Source of the DNA: a virus
IMG/VR virus record: IMGVR_UViG_3300015371_000131
Coordinates: 1-30,146 of that record
Direction: 5' to 3' (one strand)
DNA length: 30,146 nt
Shown piece after piece: positions 8,027 through 15,925 of the stretch. The translations under genes were made by a program, and so were the position numbers. Positions within the stretch are counted from its first letter, which is position 1; every line of letters begins with the position of its first letter. Below the pieces are notes generated by a model that saw only the letters and a list, made by a program, of their open reading frames with translations, ran no database searches and was not told the origin of the DNA.

Positions 8027-9922
8027 TTATCGCTTGCCCTTACGCCAACCAGCAATGTCCACGCCAGGAGGGGGTGTAGGCTTCACGAACTGAGCGGGGC
8101 CGGGTTTTGCAACAGCGCGTGTGGAAGGGTTTGCAACTCCGGGGTTTGTGGCTCCCACGCCTGGATAATTAAAGATGTCAAAGGGTGCTTCTTGCGCGGG
8201 GGCCTGCTGCTGCACCGCAGGAGGCGGGAGACCCTGCCCCCCGGCTCCCCCTAAGTTTATAACGACCGGGGCCGGTGCCACGCCGTAGCCGCCTGCGCCG
8301 TAGGTCGGTGTCGCGCCGCCGTACTGCCCGCCAAGTATCGCCCGCTTCTGCAAAAGATCGTCCATCTGACCGGCGTAGGTGTTAAAGGCACCCTTGTGCC
8401 CCTCTATCTCCTGCTCTAGCGACTGTGCCTCCCGCACGTACGCGTCATAGACCCCCTTGGCGTAGTGGGACATGACCCCCGCCTTCTCCTGGTTCTTCGG
8501 GTCGAGCGCCACCTTGCGCGCTTCTTTGTACTTCTGCGCCACTTTATTGGCTAAGTTGTTAATGGCGACCTGCTCCGACTTCATCTGCCCCTGCAAGCCC
8601 CGGTAGCGGGCCAGAGCAAACTTATCACCGGAGACCTGTCCGATCTCTTTCTCCGCGCGTGCAAGACGGGCACGCTCGTTCGCGCCCTTAATCTGTTCCC
8701 GCGCTATCTCCAAGCGCTTACTGTCGTGGTCGAGCGCTATCTTCTCCCGGCTCTTTCTGTCCAGCGACCAACGCGCTATCTCGGCTTTCTCAAACGGGGA
8801 GTAGTCGTTCAGGAAGTTGGTTCCCAGCACCAGGCGTTTGTTCTCCGGGTCACTCAGGAAGTTTGCAATAGCGTCCTCGGCATCCCCCGAGAGCCTGCCC
8901 CTGGTGCTCTGCACCAGGCGTATGGCAGCGTTGACTTTGGCGCGTACGTCCTTGGCCCGGTCGGCGTCCTTCTTCTGGTCTATCTGCTGCTTGACGATAT
9001 CGGCACGCGCCTGCCGGTTCAGTTTGTTCTCCTGCGCGACGCGGGCGTTCGTGACGGCCTGGTTATAGGCCCTATCTGCGTCAGCATTTGTCTGCCTGAT
9101 GACCGTATTTTGTCTGTCTATTGAGTCGTTCACACGGTCAGAGGCGCGGCTCTCGGCCTCGTATCGCCTGACCTGGTTCTCATAGTTCTGCTGCTGCGTT
9201 CCCGCCTGCTGCTGCCAGTTCTGGAACTGCTGCGCGTAGTCGGACTGTGCGGCGTTCTGTGTGCCCTGTTCGATGCCGCCGTAAATGGCGTTCGCCACGC
9301 CGACGGCCCCCTGCCCCGTGTCACCCCCTAAGAGGGAGAGCAGGGGGAGCCACTGCGCGTACTTCATAATCCCGGCCCGCGTGTGGGCCTGCACGGCAGG
9401 GTCGTACTGCGGCGCGTTGGGGATATTGGGTGGTACGGGGATTTGCGCCGTGAGTTGCTGGTAGTCCGTGCGCGGGTCTATGTGCCGGGGGAGCGGGATG
9501 CCGTACGGGTTTTGCGCGTTTTCCCCGTTTGCATCCTCGCCCTCGGTGTCCGTGCCGGTGACGACGGGGTAGGCGTCGGAGGCGGCAGGCGCAACGTCCC
9601 TCGTCCTAGGCGACACGCCGTACACGCCAGGGTCTATCGTGGCACGCGGAACCATCGGCAGACCCGTGTTGGCGATTGCACGCGCGTGCAACGAGTCCGT
9701 GCCGTCGGGAACGGGGTTAAAGGCAGGATAGCCTAGCTGACTCAGGATAGTAGCGAGTCCCGAGTTGTTGCTAGGGCGGTACACCAAATCATCGTACGCC
9801 CCCTGTCCCGGCAGCTTAGGGTCAAGCACGTTCGGCTTAGGCGTCGGGTTATTCACAACGCCGTAGACGCGCGTGATGGGTTTGCCGCCTCGCTTAATCA
9901 GGGGTGTCGTCGGGTCTGCCAT
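8027..9922 (-). CDS. Probable internal virion / DNA-ejection protein, coiled-coil
   Basis: A 631-residue protein. I chose ATG 9922 because it follows the upstream stop by four bases and has an AAAGAG purine run; an upstream start at 9964 would overlap the previous gene. Residues 1-170 are Pro/Asn-rich and probably flexible. A short hydrophobic stretch (QWLPLLSLLGG, near 190-205) precedes a long Gln/Arg/Ala/Glu-rich helical region to about 510 that looks like coiled coil. The C-terminus is Gly/Pro-rich and ends basic (WRKGKR). I do not recognise a named family. Size, composition and position after a smaller Q-rich protein and before the polyvalent gene match the ejection-protein cluster of podoviruses (inference). 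A 16-bp palindrome encodes LHARA near residue 78. Confidence 0.72.
   Translation of the reverse strand: MADPTTPLIKRGGKPITRVYGVVNNPTPKPNVLDPKLPGQGAYDDLVYRPSNNSGLATILSQLGYPAFNPVPDGTDSLHARAIANTGLPMVPRATIDPGVYGVSPRTRDVAPAASDAYPVVTGTDTEGEDANGENAQNPYGIPLPRHIDPRTDYQQLTAQIPVPPNIPNAPQYDPAVQAHTRAGIMKYAQWLPLLSLLGGDTGQGAVGVANAIYGGIEQGTQNAAQSDYAQQFQNWQQQAGTQQQNYENQVRRYEAESRASDRVNDSIDRQNTVIRQTNADADRAYNQAVTNARVAQENKLNRQARADIVKQQIDQKKDADRAKDVRAKVNAAIRLVQSTRGRLSGDAEDAIANFLSDPENKRLVLGTNFLNDYSPFEKAEIARWSLDRKSREKIALDHDSKRLEIAREQIKGANERARLARAEKEIGQVSGDKFALARYRGLQGQMKSEQVAINNLANKVAQKYKEARKVALDPKNQEKAGVMSHYAKGVYDAYVREAQSLEQEIEGHKGAFNTYAGQMDDLLQKRAILGGQYGGATPTYGAGGYGVAPAPVVINLGGAGGQGLPPPAVQQQAPAQEAPFDIFNYPGVGATNPGVANPSTRAVAKPGPAQFVKPTPPPGVDIAGWRKGKR
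9676..9691. repeat. Iterated palindrome (exact)
   Basis: In the larger ejection-type gene, read as LHARA in its flexible N-terminal part. Confidence 0.9.
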
Positions 9923-9926
9923 CTCT

Positions 9927-10754
9927 TTATTTCCCCGTAATGTTCCGTATCCGGTTCCGATCATAGATGTTCTGCATCATCGGCACGCCCGTGTTGGGTA
10001 CGGCGGGCATCCCTACCGCCGTCCCCGCCGCGCCGCCCCAATTCTGCTCAGGCAGCATGGGGATTCCAGACCCGGCCTGATTCGTACCAAGGCCGTTATT
10101 GCCCGCATTGGGGTTTCCGGTCCCGAAAGAGGGGAGCTTGAGAGGCATGTGCGCCATACCCGCCGCCGTCGTGACCAGTCCTGTGAGGTTTTGCAAGGCT
10201 TGATTGGCCTGACTGGAGTACATCCCGCCGACGCCGCCGAGCGCCCCCGCGCCCTGTGCCAGATTGCCCGCGCCCTGTCCCTGCAAGTTCCCGACTTGCT
10301 GGTTAATCATCGGCACGAAGTTCTCCAGCCTGCGCTGCTGCTCGTTGATGTTATTCTGGAACTGTCCGAGCCGGAAGTTGCCAAAATCATTGGCCTGAGC
10401 GGTGCGTATGTCGCCTATCGTGCTGTTCAGTCCTGAGCTTGCGCCCCCTAGCCCACGCGAGGCGAGGTCGTTATAGGCGGCGTTTGCAGCCGTATCATAG
10501 GCGTTGACATTGGCGTTCTTGTACTGCATGTACGCCGGGGCGTTAACGTCCATACTGTACGGGTCGTAGTTCACGACGCTGTTATAGTAGCGGGCGAGAA
10601 CAGGGTCCTGGTACTGCGAGATAAGCTGGTTAGAGCGGGCGAGTTGCTGCCTGGCGAGGTCGGCCTGCTGGTTCGCGAGGTCTTCCGCGCCCGAGTAAGC
10701 CTTACGCGCGTGCCGCCTATCGTCCTGCCCCGTGATGTCGCTCAGGAAACTCAT
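9927..10754 (-). CDS. Probable ejection / internal virion protein, Gln/Asn/Gly-rich
   Basis: A 275-residue protein. ATG 10754 overlaps the preceding stop as ATGA, and GAGGAG lies seven to eight bases upstream. Residues 1-60 are helical and rich in Q, A and R (LANQQADLARQQLARSNQL), followed by an Asn/Tyr/Ala-rich part and a second Gln-rich helix near 125-170. The C-terminal third is Gly/Pro/Asn-rich and likely disordered. A short hydrophobic stretch sits near 185-205. Many podoviruses encode such a small Q-rich protein with the larger ejection proteins, where it helps form the transenvelope channel after exit from the head. That function is inferred from composition and gene order. It could instead be another minor tail protein. 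Confidence 0.68.
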   Translation of the reverse strand: MSFLSDITGQDDRRHARKAYSGAEDLANQQADLARQQLARSNQLISQYQDPVLARYYNSVVNYDPYSMDVNAPAYMQYKNANVNAYDTAANAAYNDLASRGLGGASSGLNSTIGDIRTAQANDFGNFRLGQFQNNINEQQRRLENFVPMINQQVGNLQGQGAGNLAQGAGALGGVGGMYSSQANQALQNLTGLVTTAAGMAHMPLKLPSFGTGNPNAGNNGLGTNQAGSGIPMLPEQNWGGAAGTAVGMPAVPNTGVPMMQNIYDRNRIRNITGK

Positions 10755-11284
10755 AACGCTCTCCTCAGTATGAGAACAAGCCCATAAATATCGTCACTCG
10801 CGCTGTCGCCCGTGGCGTTCACCCTGCAAACGCACCACCCCTGCAAAATGGCCGTCGCGTTCAGCGCGGCCCAGCTTCCTTCCACAAACCCGGCGTCGGT
10901 GTCAACGCTCTCCGAGGCAGGGAAGGCGAGGACCGGGTTCAGGTCAACCCACGACCCGCCGCCGGTCTCAAAGAACTGCGCCTGCAAATTGAAACCGTCC
11001 CCGTCGCTAGACGCCGAACAGCATAGCATACCCTCCTCCCATTGGTCAATCGGTATACCCATGCGCACCCGCTCCGTCTCGTTGGAGCCGCCGATGTTGG
11101 CCGCATTGAAGGTGAAGTGACCGTAGAAGTAGGGAAACTGTGGTTCCGGCGGCAGGTTTTGCAGATTCTCGGCAGCCGTGCCGCTCAGGTCCTCCTCCCC
11201 GGAGGGTTGGAAGTCCTGTTCTATCGCCTCGTCTAATAGCCCCCCGGTGATGCGCCCCGGCGGGTCGTTCCGGGGGACGCCCAT
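10751..11284 (-). CDS. Hypothetical virion protein
   Basis: A 177-residue protein. ATG 11284 immediately follows the TAA of the nozzle gene, with GGAGG eight bases upstream, so translation is probably coupled. The first 45 residues are acidic and Pro-rich. Residues about 50-177 alternate hydrophobic and polar positions, with several aromatics, a CC pair and a WCVC motif, suggesting a compact beta-sandwich. No signal peptide or membrane segment is seen. I do not recognise the family. Its place between the nozzle and the ejection proteins suggests a small tail or tail-tip component (inference). Confidence 0.7.
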   Translation of the reverse strand: MGVPRNDPPGRITGGLLDEAIEQDFQPSGEEDLSGTAAENLQNLPPEPQFPYFYGHFTFNAANIGGSNETERVRMGIPIDQWEEGMLCCSASSDGDGFNLQAQFFETGGGSWVDLNPVLAFPASESVDTDAGFVEGSWAALNATAILQGWCVCRVNATGDSASDDIYGLVLILRRAL

Positions 11285-13210
11285 TTAGCCGTCCTCCCGC
11301 TCTAGCTGTACGGTCGTGACGATACGCTTGAGTTGCAGAGCCGTCACCCTGCCCTCTATCTGCTGACTGATGTACCGCCCGAACAAATCCACGTCAGGGC
11401 GAAACGTGAAGATGATCTCTTCCGTGTTGTCGTAGCCATTGGCGGCACTGATGCCGTACACGCGGGAGTACGTGTCTGCCGTCACCCCCACTTTCAGGTT
11501 CGTGGCGGGGTCGCTGCCGTTAGAGAGCGTCCCTTCGATGTGAGACCAGTACGCACTGCTGATGGTTTTGCCCGCGCGTGCAACGCCCGGCATCTCGTAC
11601 TCGGGGGTCCTGATGCTCACGTACCGTTCAGAAGAAACGTCAGCAAACGCCCTCTTGATGTTACCGGACGTGTCAGAGAAGATAAGTTCGTGGGTGCGAA
11701 AGTCTCCCGTCGGCGGCGGCTGAGAAACCATATCGCGCGAGATAAGGTCCGTCTCCTCCGACCACGCTCCGTTTGTGAAATCAAGGACAAAAGTAAGGTC
11801 GTCCGGACTGGCGGGAGACGTACTAAACGTGACGTATAGCTTGTTGTCATGGGAGACCAACCTGACCGTAGAGAACTGCGCGGCGGGGATTAAGTCCAAG
11901 CTGCTCTGTATCGCCGCACTTATCATCTCGGCACCGTCGTTCGTCAGTTTGTAAATGCGGCGGTCCCGCCCCATCCAGAAGGCGTCGTTCAGACCCGTCC
12001 GACAGAGCGCATGCTTCGACGCTATGCCCACGTCACTTCTTTTAGAGGGGTTGAAGTCTGTAAAACCGTTCCCGTAGAGGACGTAGACCGTGAGGGCGCG
12101 GCCCACGATTAAGATATTCCCGATGCTCGTCAGGGCTAAGATATTGTCGGAGTCGGCACCGGGCATGTCGAAGAAGCCGCCGTCAATCGCCGCGCCGCTG
12201 CCGCTCCTACCCCACTGCTCCGGTTTGGATATGCCAGAGAACCAGATGCGAATGGGACTCGCGGACTCCCCAAAGCCCTTAGAGCCTGCGGCATAGATTC
12301 TCTGACGGTGCGAGGCGATGATGTCCAGGCCGGTCGGGGGCGCGTAGTTATTCAGCGAGAGGCGCGTGTTGGACAGGTCGATGTCCGCGATGTTATCGTG
12401 AAAGGTCGTCGGGCCGGGAACGAGCGTCACATCCCCCACCATGAAGAACTGTGTCGCAAAACCGCCACGACGGTAGATACGCGCCTTCGTGATTTCCGGG
12501 GTTCCGGAAAGTGGACCGGACACGATAACGTCTATATACTCGTCGTCAATCAGGTTCACCTCGGCGGGGTCTGAGGGGTTTCCCTCCTGCCCGTGCGCGG
12601 TCACGAACGTGTATCTATATTCGTACTTCGGGATGGGCTTGTTGCCCATGCTGTTCAGTACGCCGGAACCCGCACCGCCGGGGGTGAGCGTCGGGGAGGT
12701 GATCGGAACTTCTACCCCCGCCTCCTTGCCGCTCCCTATCGTCACGTCGCCGTACCACACGTAGAGCTTGTCGGCGGGCACAGCCATCAGCATGATGTCC
12801 CGCTCCTGCAAAATCTGCACGCCGCCGTATATCTCTGCGGGGGTGTAGTAGTCCGCAACCGCGACGGAATCAATGCTGCCCGTGTTGACGGCGTTGACCG
12901 GGGCCGTGGCGATGCTGGCTTCGTTCAGGTGCATCAGAGCTATCACATACAAATCCGGCGGGCCGGGGGTGAGCGTATACGTCGTGTACATCAGGCGCTT
13001 GACCAGGGCCGTGTCGTATCGCCATATCTGATAGGCACTCACGCCCGACTTGATGAGTGCCGGTGCCGCCGTTTTGCGGATCGTGCCGGTGTAATCCAGC
13101 TTGACGTTCCTGAACCGTCGGAACACGTTCTCCGGGGCCGCGCCGCGCGGTGCCGTCGTGTCCTCTCCCCGAAAGCTCTGTATGTCGAAGTCTTTCATCG
13201 GGGTCGGCAT
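11285..13210 (-). CDS. Tail nozzle / stabilisation-type protein
   Basis: A 641-residue protein. I chose ATG 13210: it overlaps the preceding TGA by one base and has AAGGAG seven bases upstream. A longer frame from 13285 would run into the previous gene. The sequence is almost wholly beta-strand. A central part reads YEYRYTFVTAHGQEGNPSDPA and later ITKARIYRRGG, the fibronectin-like pattern seen in podovirus nozzle and P22 gp10-like stabilisation proteins. The region after about 300 has propeller-like strands (HRQRIYAAGS, PEQWGRSG, GNILIVGRALTVYVLYG). Such proteins extend the portal-adaptor channel and plug or carry the tail tip. The family call rests on pattern recognition. A variant palindrome (11568-11583) encodes VARAGK near the C-terminus. 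Confidence 0.75.
   Translation of the reverse strand: MPTPMKDFDIQSFRGEDTTAPRGAAPENVFRRFRNVKLDYTGTIRKTAAPALIKSGVSAYQIWRYDTALVKRLMYTTYTLTPGPPDLYVIALMHLNEASIATAPVNAVNTGSIDSVAVADYYTPAEIYGGVQILQERDIMLMAVPADKLYVWYGDVTIGSGKEAGVEVPITSPTLTPGGAGSGVLNSMGNKPIPKYEYRYTFVTAHGQEGNPSDPAEVNLIDDEYIDVIVSGPLSGTPEITKARIYRRGGFATQFFMVGDVTLVPGPTTFHDNIADIDLSNTRLSLNNYAPPTGLDIIASHRQRIYAAGSKGFGESASPIRIWFSGISKPEQWGRSGSGAAIDGGFFDMPGADSDNILALTSIGNILIVGRALTVYVLYGNGFTDFNPSKRSDVGIASKHALCRTGLNDAFWMGRDRRIYKLTNDGAEMISAAIQSSLDLIPAAQFSTVRLVSHDNKLYVTFSTSPASPDDLTFVLDFTNGAWSEETDLISRDMVSQPPPTGDFRTHELIFSDTSGNIKRAFADVSSERYVSIRTPEYEMPGVARAGKTISSAYWSHIEGTLSNGSDPATNLKVGVTADTYSRVYGISAANGYDNTEEIIFTFRPDVDLFGRYISQQIEGRVTALQLKRIVTTVQLEREDG
11568..11583. 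repeat. Iterated palindrome (one mismatch)
   Basis: In the nozzle gene, read as ARAG; the same Cys-to-Gly base change as at 5400. Confidence 0.75.
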
Positions 13211-14253
13211 CACAGTGCTCCTTCCATGCGTAACTGCGCAAACAACGCACCGATAAAGGCTGTGACTTCCGACGAGTCCATGCAACCCTCTAAGAGCAGA
13301 TAGACGCCCTTGCCGTACCCGTCGAAGCCGCCCGCTTGAATCACCGCGTTGGAGTCGTGCGTGTGCCAGGTCGCATAGAACTGCCCCACGGCGGGAGTGC
13401 TCGGCGTCGCCGCCGTCTCATTAAAAGTCAACAGGGAGCGCACGGTCTGGTTCACTTCGTTGGCGTAGTAGACCGTGTTCCGGCTCACTTGCGGCAAATC
13501 CGGGTCTCGCGTCACGACGAACGCCATCGCCTTCGGCCCATAGTCGATGAAGGCGCTGCCAGGATTATCCGCTACCCAGGCGCTTGAATAGATGTTCGTC
13601 GCGGACGTACTCACGATCCCTGCCGGGGTGTAATGGAAGAAGCCAGGATGCCCGCCCGTACCGTCCTGCCCGAAGATGCCAACGCACCTGGTAGCGTCCG
13701 CGTAGGTGGCAGCCCCCGAGGAACCCGTGGCGGGTTCCTGTATGAAGTTCAGCGTGTCCCAAAAGTCGGCCCACGGGTTTGCGAAGTTGCCGCTAAAGCA
13801 GAAATTCGTGCTGAACTCTATGAAGGTAAAACCCTTGGTGATCGGGTCGAAAGTGTCATCTATCGTGACGGGCACTCTGAAATAAGCCGTGTTCTGGCGC
13901 GTCGGGTTGCTATAAAACTCGTGGTGGAAATAGTCGGCGGCGTTACTGCCGTAGAAGGGGCGAGTGATTAGATCGGTGCCAGTGAAAAGCTCCGGTACGC
14001 CCGACAGGCCCATGTAGTCAGCGGTCTGTACCCCGGAGAGCATAGACCCCTTACAGGAGAGTCCATCACTCATGAAGATGATACGCATACCCGGTGGTAT
14101 GTAGTCGTCCAGCACCGGGTCTGGGATAGGGACGACGATGGGAGGAATGGTCGTCCCTGTCCCGGAGTAGGGGCCGTCGTTGCACGCGCGTGCAAAGTCC
14201 ATCTGCCCATTGATGCACGCCCGCGTCATGGTCATTGTGATCGGGTCGGCCAT
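13210..14253 (-). CDS. Putative tail / receptor-binding protein with lectin-like fold
   Basis: A 347-residue protein. ATG 14253 lies four bases after the adaptor stop; only a weak GAGG is seen about 14 bases upstream. After a short N-terminal region the sequence is rich in beta-strands and aromatics. The last 150 residues (AFVVTRD, RNTVYYANEV, QFYATWHTHD, GKGVYLLLEG, then a helix) follow the rhythm of LamG/concanavalin-like jelly-roll domains common in phage fibres and minor tail proteins. It lies between an adaptor and the nozzle gene, so a peripheral tail role, possibly glycan binding, fits. This is inference from fold-like pattern and context. The exact 16-bp palindrome at 14180-14195 is read here as ARAC, retaining a Cys in the N-terminal segment. 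Confidence 0.65.
   Translation of the reverse strand: MADPITMTMTRACINGQMDFARACNDGPYSGTGTTIPPIVVPIPDPVLDDYIPPGMRIIFMSDGLSCKGSMLSGVQTADYMGLSGVPELFTGTDLITRPFYGSNAADYFHHEFYSNPTRQNTAYFRVPVTIDDTFDPITKGFTFIEFSTNFCFSGNFANPWADFWDTLNFIQEPATGSSGAATYADATRCVGIFGQDGTGGHPGFFHYTPAGIVSTSATNIYSSAWVADNPGSAFIDYGPKAMAFVVTRDPDLPQVSRNTVYYANEVNQTVRSLLTFNETAATPSTPAVGQFYATWHTHDSNAVIQAGGFDGYGKGVYLLLEGCMDSSEVTAFIGALFAQLRMEGAL
14180..14195. repeat. Iterated palindrome (exact)
   Basis: In the putative receptor-binding gene, read as ARAC near the N-terminus; the only in-gene copy keeping Cys. Confidence 0.9.
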
Positions 14254-14256
14254 GGG

Positions 14257-15069
14257 TTAGAGCCTCGTGCGAACCGTCAGGAAACCTGTATGATAGCCGT
14301 ACTGGTAGCGGCGTGGTGTCTCTATATTGATAGGGGTTATCTCCGTCTCCAGGCGAGAGTTCACCAGGCCGCGCAAGTCGCGCACATACTCAGACCACTG
14401 TTGAAAGAAGCTCGTTGCCCGTTCCATATCCCCTATAGAGCGGGCGAGGCGGGCGGAGGCACCGATGGGCAAGAGTTCGTGGAACTCTTCTGGCAGACTT
14501 GAGGCAGGCCCGCCATCGTCCTCCAGAATCATCGTTATCCCGTCGGAGGCAAAGATTTGCGCGGGGTAGTCGGTCGGCTGCGTCATATCACTCACGACGC
14601 TCTCAGCGATGAAGCCCGCCTTGAGCGTCGTGAGTGTCGGGGTTGGGTAGACACCAAAGGCGCGTGTCCCGATAGGATAATAAAAAAGCGGACGAGACGC
14701 GTTGACGTTCCTCCAAGTACCCCCGTAGGCGTTATCTAAGTCCGGGATAGTCACTTTATCCAGGGGGTAGTACCGGGGTACAGTGGGGGTGACATTATCT
14801 AACAGATAGCTGCTGTGCAAATCATGCATCTGTCGTGAGAACAGATACTCACTCGTGCCCGCCGTCAGGGTGAACTCGTAACGACACTTGTTGAAGCCCG
14901 TCTTGCAAAGCTCGTTCAAGGCCCGGTTCAAAGCCCTAAGGATAGAGTTGGCGGGGGCGTACCGGGGCACCTCGTCGCCGTAGCCGTCCACGAGTTTCAC
15001 CTTATCGAAGACGCCGAGTTCTTGCCGAACGTCCAACACGAGTTCTGCGGCAGTGCGTATACCGGGCAT
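14257..15069 (-). CDS. Head-tail adaptor-like protein, copy 2
   Basis: A 270-residue protein. ATG 15069 overlaps the amidase stop (TGATG), with GAGGAG nearby. An N-terminal helical part (residues 1-60, including the helix SILRALNRALNELCKTG) leads to a central beta-rich section. A C-terminal helix opens with LPEEFHELLPIGASAR (192-207) and continues with ARSIGDMERATSFFQQW. The same LP-x-x-(Y/F)HE-x-LPIGA-x-x-R motif occurs in the gene at 15867-16592, so the two look paralogous. The pattern resembles adaptors of the SU10/P22 gp4 type, which dock under the portal and carry the nozzle. Which copy is the true adaptor cannot be decided from sequence. Confidence 0.7.
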   Translation of the reverse strand: MPGIRTAAELVLDVRQELGVFDKVKLVDGYGDEVPRYAPANSILRALNRALNELCKTGFNKCRYEFTLTAGTSEYLFSRQMHDLHSSYLLDNVTPTVPRYYPLDKVTIPDLDNAYGGTWRNVNASRPLFYYPIGTRAFGVYPTPTLTTLKAGFIAESVVSDMTQPTDYPAQIFASDGITMILEDDGGPASSLPEEFHELLPIGASARLARSIGDMERATSFFQQWSEYVRDLRGLVNSRLETEITPINIETPRRYQYGYHTGFLTVRTRL

Positions 15070-15674
15070 CAGGACTCCTCTACCCTATCTCGGGCGCTGT
15101 CACCCACGAGAATATCTTCGGCCAGTATCTTTGCAAGTTCGGCGGCGAGTTGGTCCGCGAACTCTATGCGGTTCTCCCGCAGGAGTATCTTGCCACGGTC
15201 CTTGCTGTTATCCATGAAGCCCGTCTCCAGGAGGGCACACGGGCCGGGGAAGTCAAAGACCAGAAGCCGCTTGTGCTGACTGTCGCTCTCTGGCTTGAGA
15301 CCACGGTTCTTGAGGCCAAAGCCGTCCAGAGCCGCGCTCTGCACCCGCGCCGCCCAGCCTTTATCCTCCAGAGATCGATAGTAGCACTCCGTACCCCGCG
15401 CCAGGCCGTCCGCGCAGTTCATGTGTATACTTAGATACCGCGTGCAACCGGCGGCGACTGCCTTGCCGACCCTTTGCGTGAGCGGGGCACTATCGAACTT
15501 ATCCGTCCGCGTCAGGTAGCACGCGTACCCCTCTTCGGTCAGGATGAACTTTAACGTGAGCGCAACTCTTAGGTTCAGGTCCGCTTCGTCGTACCCGTCA
15601 TCCTGGCAGCCGGGGTCGTACTGCCCGAAGCGAAGGTTATCCTGACCATGGCCTGCATCCAGCGCGATTTTCAC
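15069..15674 (-). CDS. N-acetylmuramoyl-L-alanine amidase (Amidase_3), endolysin
   Basis: A 201-residue zinc amidase that cleaves the bond between N-acetylmuramic acid and L-alanine in peptidoglycan. Visible family features: DAGHG with His9 near the N-terminus, Glu30 in DGYDEADLNLR, SIHMN with His84, and LLETGFMDN with catalytic Glu150. His9, Glu30 and His84 are the expected zinc ligands. Length equals a bare catalytic domain; there is no signal peptide and no cell-wall-binding domain, so export would need a holin. Translation starts at GTG 15674, overlapping the preceding stop, with AAAGG seven bases upstream. It lies among tail genes rather than in a separate lysis cassette, so it could also act as a virion-associated lysin during entry. 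Confidence 0.9.
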   Translation of the reverse strand: MKIALDAGHGQDNLRFGQYDPGCQDDGYDEADLNLRVALTLKFILTEEGYACYLTRTDKFDSAPLTQRVGKAVAAGCTRYLSIHMNCADGLARGTECYYRSLEDKGWAARVQSAALDGFGLKNRGLKPESDSQHKRLLVFDFPGPCALLETGFMDNSKDRGKILLRENRIEFADQLAAELAKILAEDILVGDSARDRVEES

Positions 15675-15925
15675 GGCTTAACCTTTGCCTTTGACCAGTA
15701 TGCCGGATTGTCCATAAAGAGCCTGCGGTGATAGATACTGCAAAAGAAATACCATCTCCCATGGTACTTGATCTTGCCCGCCCTGAGTCGCGAGCGTTTC
15801 ATCTTGCCCTGGTGTAGCTCTATCGCACAGTATTCCGGCTTAAAGAGCTTTTGTGAGTCTACCCGGTTAGGCAGTAGGAGCAGGCAGAGGGACAAAAGCA
15901 TCCTGCAAACGCTGCGGGCTGTCAT
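15671..15925 (-). CDS. Exported mini-protein with YHS/TRASH-like metal-binding domain
   Basis: An 84-residue protein. Residues 1-24 form a signal-peptide-like segment: Arg at 4 and 8, then a Leu-rich core. Residues 33-77 resemble the YHS/TRASH fold: Cys33, KYHGRWYFFCSIYH, LFMDNPAYW. The usual final C-x3-C is here C62-x3-H66, so a metal site of Cys/Cys/His is possible. The gene overlaps the end of adaptor copy 1 by 59 bases in another frame and the amidase GTG by four bases. Its ribosome site is weak. No multi-helix holin is seen nearby, so a role in lysis (holin-like or accessory) is conceivable, but function is unknown. The frame and the domain pattern are seen; the role is inference. Confidence 0.62.
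   Translation of the reverse strand: MTARSVCRMLLSLCLLLLPNRVDSQKLFKPEYCAIELHQGKMKRSRLRAGKIKYHGRWYFFCSIYHRRLFMDNPAYWSKAKVKP

Noticed and set aside
8650-8665. GCGCGTGCAA in the ejection-type gene as another palindrome copy
   Set aside because: Only the right part matches; the left half is too diverged to count.
13211-13285. Longer N-terminus for the nozzle gene starting at 13285
   Set aside because: It overlaps the upstream gene by 75 bases. ATG 13210 with AAGGAG and a one-base overlap is a better fit.
13719-13739. 8-bp GC-rich hairpin as a terminator
   Set aside because: It lies within the receptor-binding-type gene and has no U-tract on either strand.
15431-15447. CGCGTGCAACC in the amidase gene as another palindrome copy
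   Set aside because: Only one half-site matches and the sequence encodes a normal part of the enzyme.
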